DNA of 5,529 bases, from contig JAQXRK010000032.1 in assembly GCA_029218485.1 (NCBI GenBank), forward strand, positions 1 to 5,529, given 5' to 3'. The notes below the pieces were generated by a model. It saw only the letters and a program-made list of their open reading frames with translations. It was not told the origin of the DNA and ran no database searches. Shown one piece after another: positions 4,561 to 5,529 of the stretch. This stretch comes from a bacterium (GTDB lineage: Bacteria > Bacillota > Clostridia > Christensenellales > CAG-138). Position numbers and translations under genes: made by a program. Positions within the stretch are counted from its first letter, which is position 1; each line of letters starts with the position of its first letter.

Positions 4561-5529
4561 ATGTTGATTCTCGTGACCGGCGGCGCCGGATACATCGGTT
4601 CCCATACCGTGCTCTCTCTTCTCGAAGCGGGTTATGATGTTCTGATCGCGGACAGCTTCATCAACAGCAAGCCGCAGGTGATCGACCGGCTTCGCTCCCT
4701 TGCGGCGAGGCCGTTCCGGTTTGTGCGCTGCGATCTGTGCGACGCGGATGCGGCGGAGCGCCTGTTTGCCGCGCAGCCGGTCGACGCGGTCATCCACTTT
4801 GCCGGGCTCAAGGCCGTCGGCGAGTCGGTCGCCGAGCCGCTTCGCTACTATGACAACAACCTCCGCTCCACGCTCAACCTGCTCACGGCCATGCAGCGCC
4901 ATGGCGTGAAGCGGTTTGTTTTCAGCTCGAGCGCGACCGTCTACGGCGACCCGGCGCGCGTGCCCATCCGGGAGGACGCGCCGCTGTCGGCCACGAATCC
5001 CTACGGCCGGACCAAGCTGATGATCGAGCAGATCCTGAAGGATGCGGCGCGCGCCGACGAAACGCTCTCGGTGTCGCTGCTGCGCTATTTCAACCCGATC
5101 GGCGCGCATGAGAGCGGCCGCATCGGCGAGGACCCCAACGGCATTCCGAACAATCTGCTGCCGTATATCGCGCAGGTGGCCACGGGCAGGCTTCCGTATC
5201 TGCGCGTGTTCGGCGACGACTATCCCACGCACGACGGCACCGGCGTGCGCGACTATATCCACGTTATGGATCTGGCCGAGGGGCACGTTGCGGCGCTCCG
5301 CGAGCTGGAGAAAAACGGCCCGGGCCTGCGCGCGGTCAATCTCGGCACGGGCGTGGGCTATTCGGTGCTCGATGTACTGCACGCGTTTGAGGCGGCGTGC
5401 GGAAAAACGCTCCCGTACCGGGTCGAGGCGCGCCGCAGCGGCGACATCGCGGCCTGCTACGCGGATCCGTCCTATGCCAGGGCGCTGCTCGGCTGGGAGG
5501 CCAGGCGGGACCTTGCCCGCATGTGCGCG
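4561..5529 (+). CDS. galE: UDP-glucose 4-epimerase, 3' end beyond the window
   Basis: An extended short-chain dehydrogenase/reductase that interconverts UDP-glucose and UDP-galactose through an NAD-bound 4-keto intermediate, for galactose use and supply of UDP-galactose to cell-surface glycans. The 323 visible codons have no stop; family members are about 330-340 residues, so only a short tail is missing. Features are the NAD loop G7-G-A-G-Y-I-G13, N35-S-K37, the active-site S122-S-S124-ATVYG segment, the Y148-xxx-K152 catalytic pair, LRYFNPIGAHESG (174-186), GTGVRDYIHVMDLA (226-239), and R291-R-S-G-D295 at the sugar-nucleotide site. Numbering matches E. coli GalE closely, and the residue at the E. 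coli Tyr299 position is C299. Cys there is known to enlarge the pocket, so activity on UDP-GlcNAc/UDP-GalNAc is plausible. It has its own promoter and is divergent from the hydrogenase operon, so no functional link is implied. Confidence 0.96.
   Translation, partial: MLILVTGGAGYIGSHTVLSLLEAGYDVLIADSFINSKPQVIDRLRSLAARPFRFVRCDLCDADAAERLFAAQPVDAVIHFAGLKAVGESVAEPLRYYDNNLRSTLNLLTAMQRHGVKRFVFSSSATVYGDPARVPIREDAPLSATNPYGRTKLMIEQILKDAARADETLSVSLLRYFNPIGAHESGRIGEDPNGIPNNLLPYIAQVATGRLPYLRVFGDDYPTHDGTGVRDYIHVMDLAEGHVAALRELEKNGPGLRAVNLGTGVGYSVLDVLHAFEAACGKTLPYRVEARRSGDIAACYADPSYARALLGWEARRDLARMCA

Noticed and set aside
4543..5382. A 279-codon open frame on the minus strand opposite galE
   Set aside because: It is fully antisense to a clear galE, is rich in Arg/Ala/Val as expected of a GC-rich shadow frame, and shows no recognisable domain.

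Overview
The window looks like a chromosomal segment from a strict anaerobe of the Firmicutes, most likely a GC-rich member of class Clostridia. This is inferred from strong AGGAGG-type ribosome binding sites, GC-rich codon use, an AT-rich sigma-70/sigma-A-type intergenic region, and a gene set (stand-alone NuoE-like protein, DRTGG proteins, soluble HATPases, an atypical [FeFe]-hydrogenase and a PHP phosphoesterase) that is typical of clostridial hydrogenase loci. No mobile element, tRNA, rRNA or CRISPR array is visible.

Layout. Positions 1-4283 hold one tightly packed minus-strand operon of seven genes. In transcription order they are: a NuoE/HydC-like [2Fe-2S] protein (4283-3786), a DRTGG-domain protein (3745-3398), an RsbT/RsbW-like ATP-binding protein (3393-2968), an [FeFe]-hydrogenase-like protein of the putatively sensory 'group D' type (2957-1671), a second DRTGG-like protein (1674-1345), a PHP-domain metal-dependent phosphoesterase (1342-626), and a second, histidine-kinase-like ATPase (629 to beyond the left edge). 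Gene spacings are 40, 4 and 10 bp, then an ATGA overlap, a 2-bp gap (or GTGA overlap), then another ATGA overlap. This implies co-transcription and translational coupling. A ribosome-binding-like sequence at the extreme left edge suggests that another gene of the operon starts just outside the window. Positions 4284-4560 are a divergent control region with a good promoter in each direction and a 10-bp inverted repeat between them. From 4561 a plus-strand galE (UDP-glucose 4-epimerase) runs off the right edge.

How the genes may work together. The hydrogenase-like protein keeps all four H-cluster cysteines and has two N-terminal [4Fe-4S] sites plus a C-terminal [4Fe-4S] site. It has alanine where catalytic enzymes have the proton-transfer cysteine, which is characteristic of slow, putatively sensory [FeFe]-hydrogenases. 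It is surrounded by two kinase-fold ATPases, a phosphoesterase with a full metal-ligand set and two nucleotide-binding-like DRTGG proteins, but no response regulator or DNA-binding protein is seen. The most economical reading (inference) is an H2/redox-sensing, phosphorylation-based signalling module that adjusts hydrogen metabolism. The NuoE-like protein would link it electronically to NAD(P)H or ferredoxin pools. This gene set is known from clostridial genomes, but to my knowledge its mechanism is unresolved, so it is the part of the window most worth experimental attention. galE is probably unrelated and simply shares the intergenic region.
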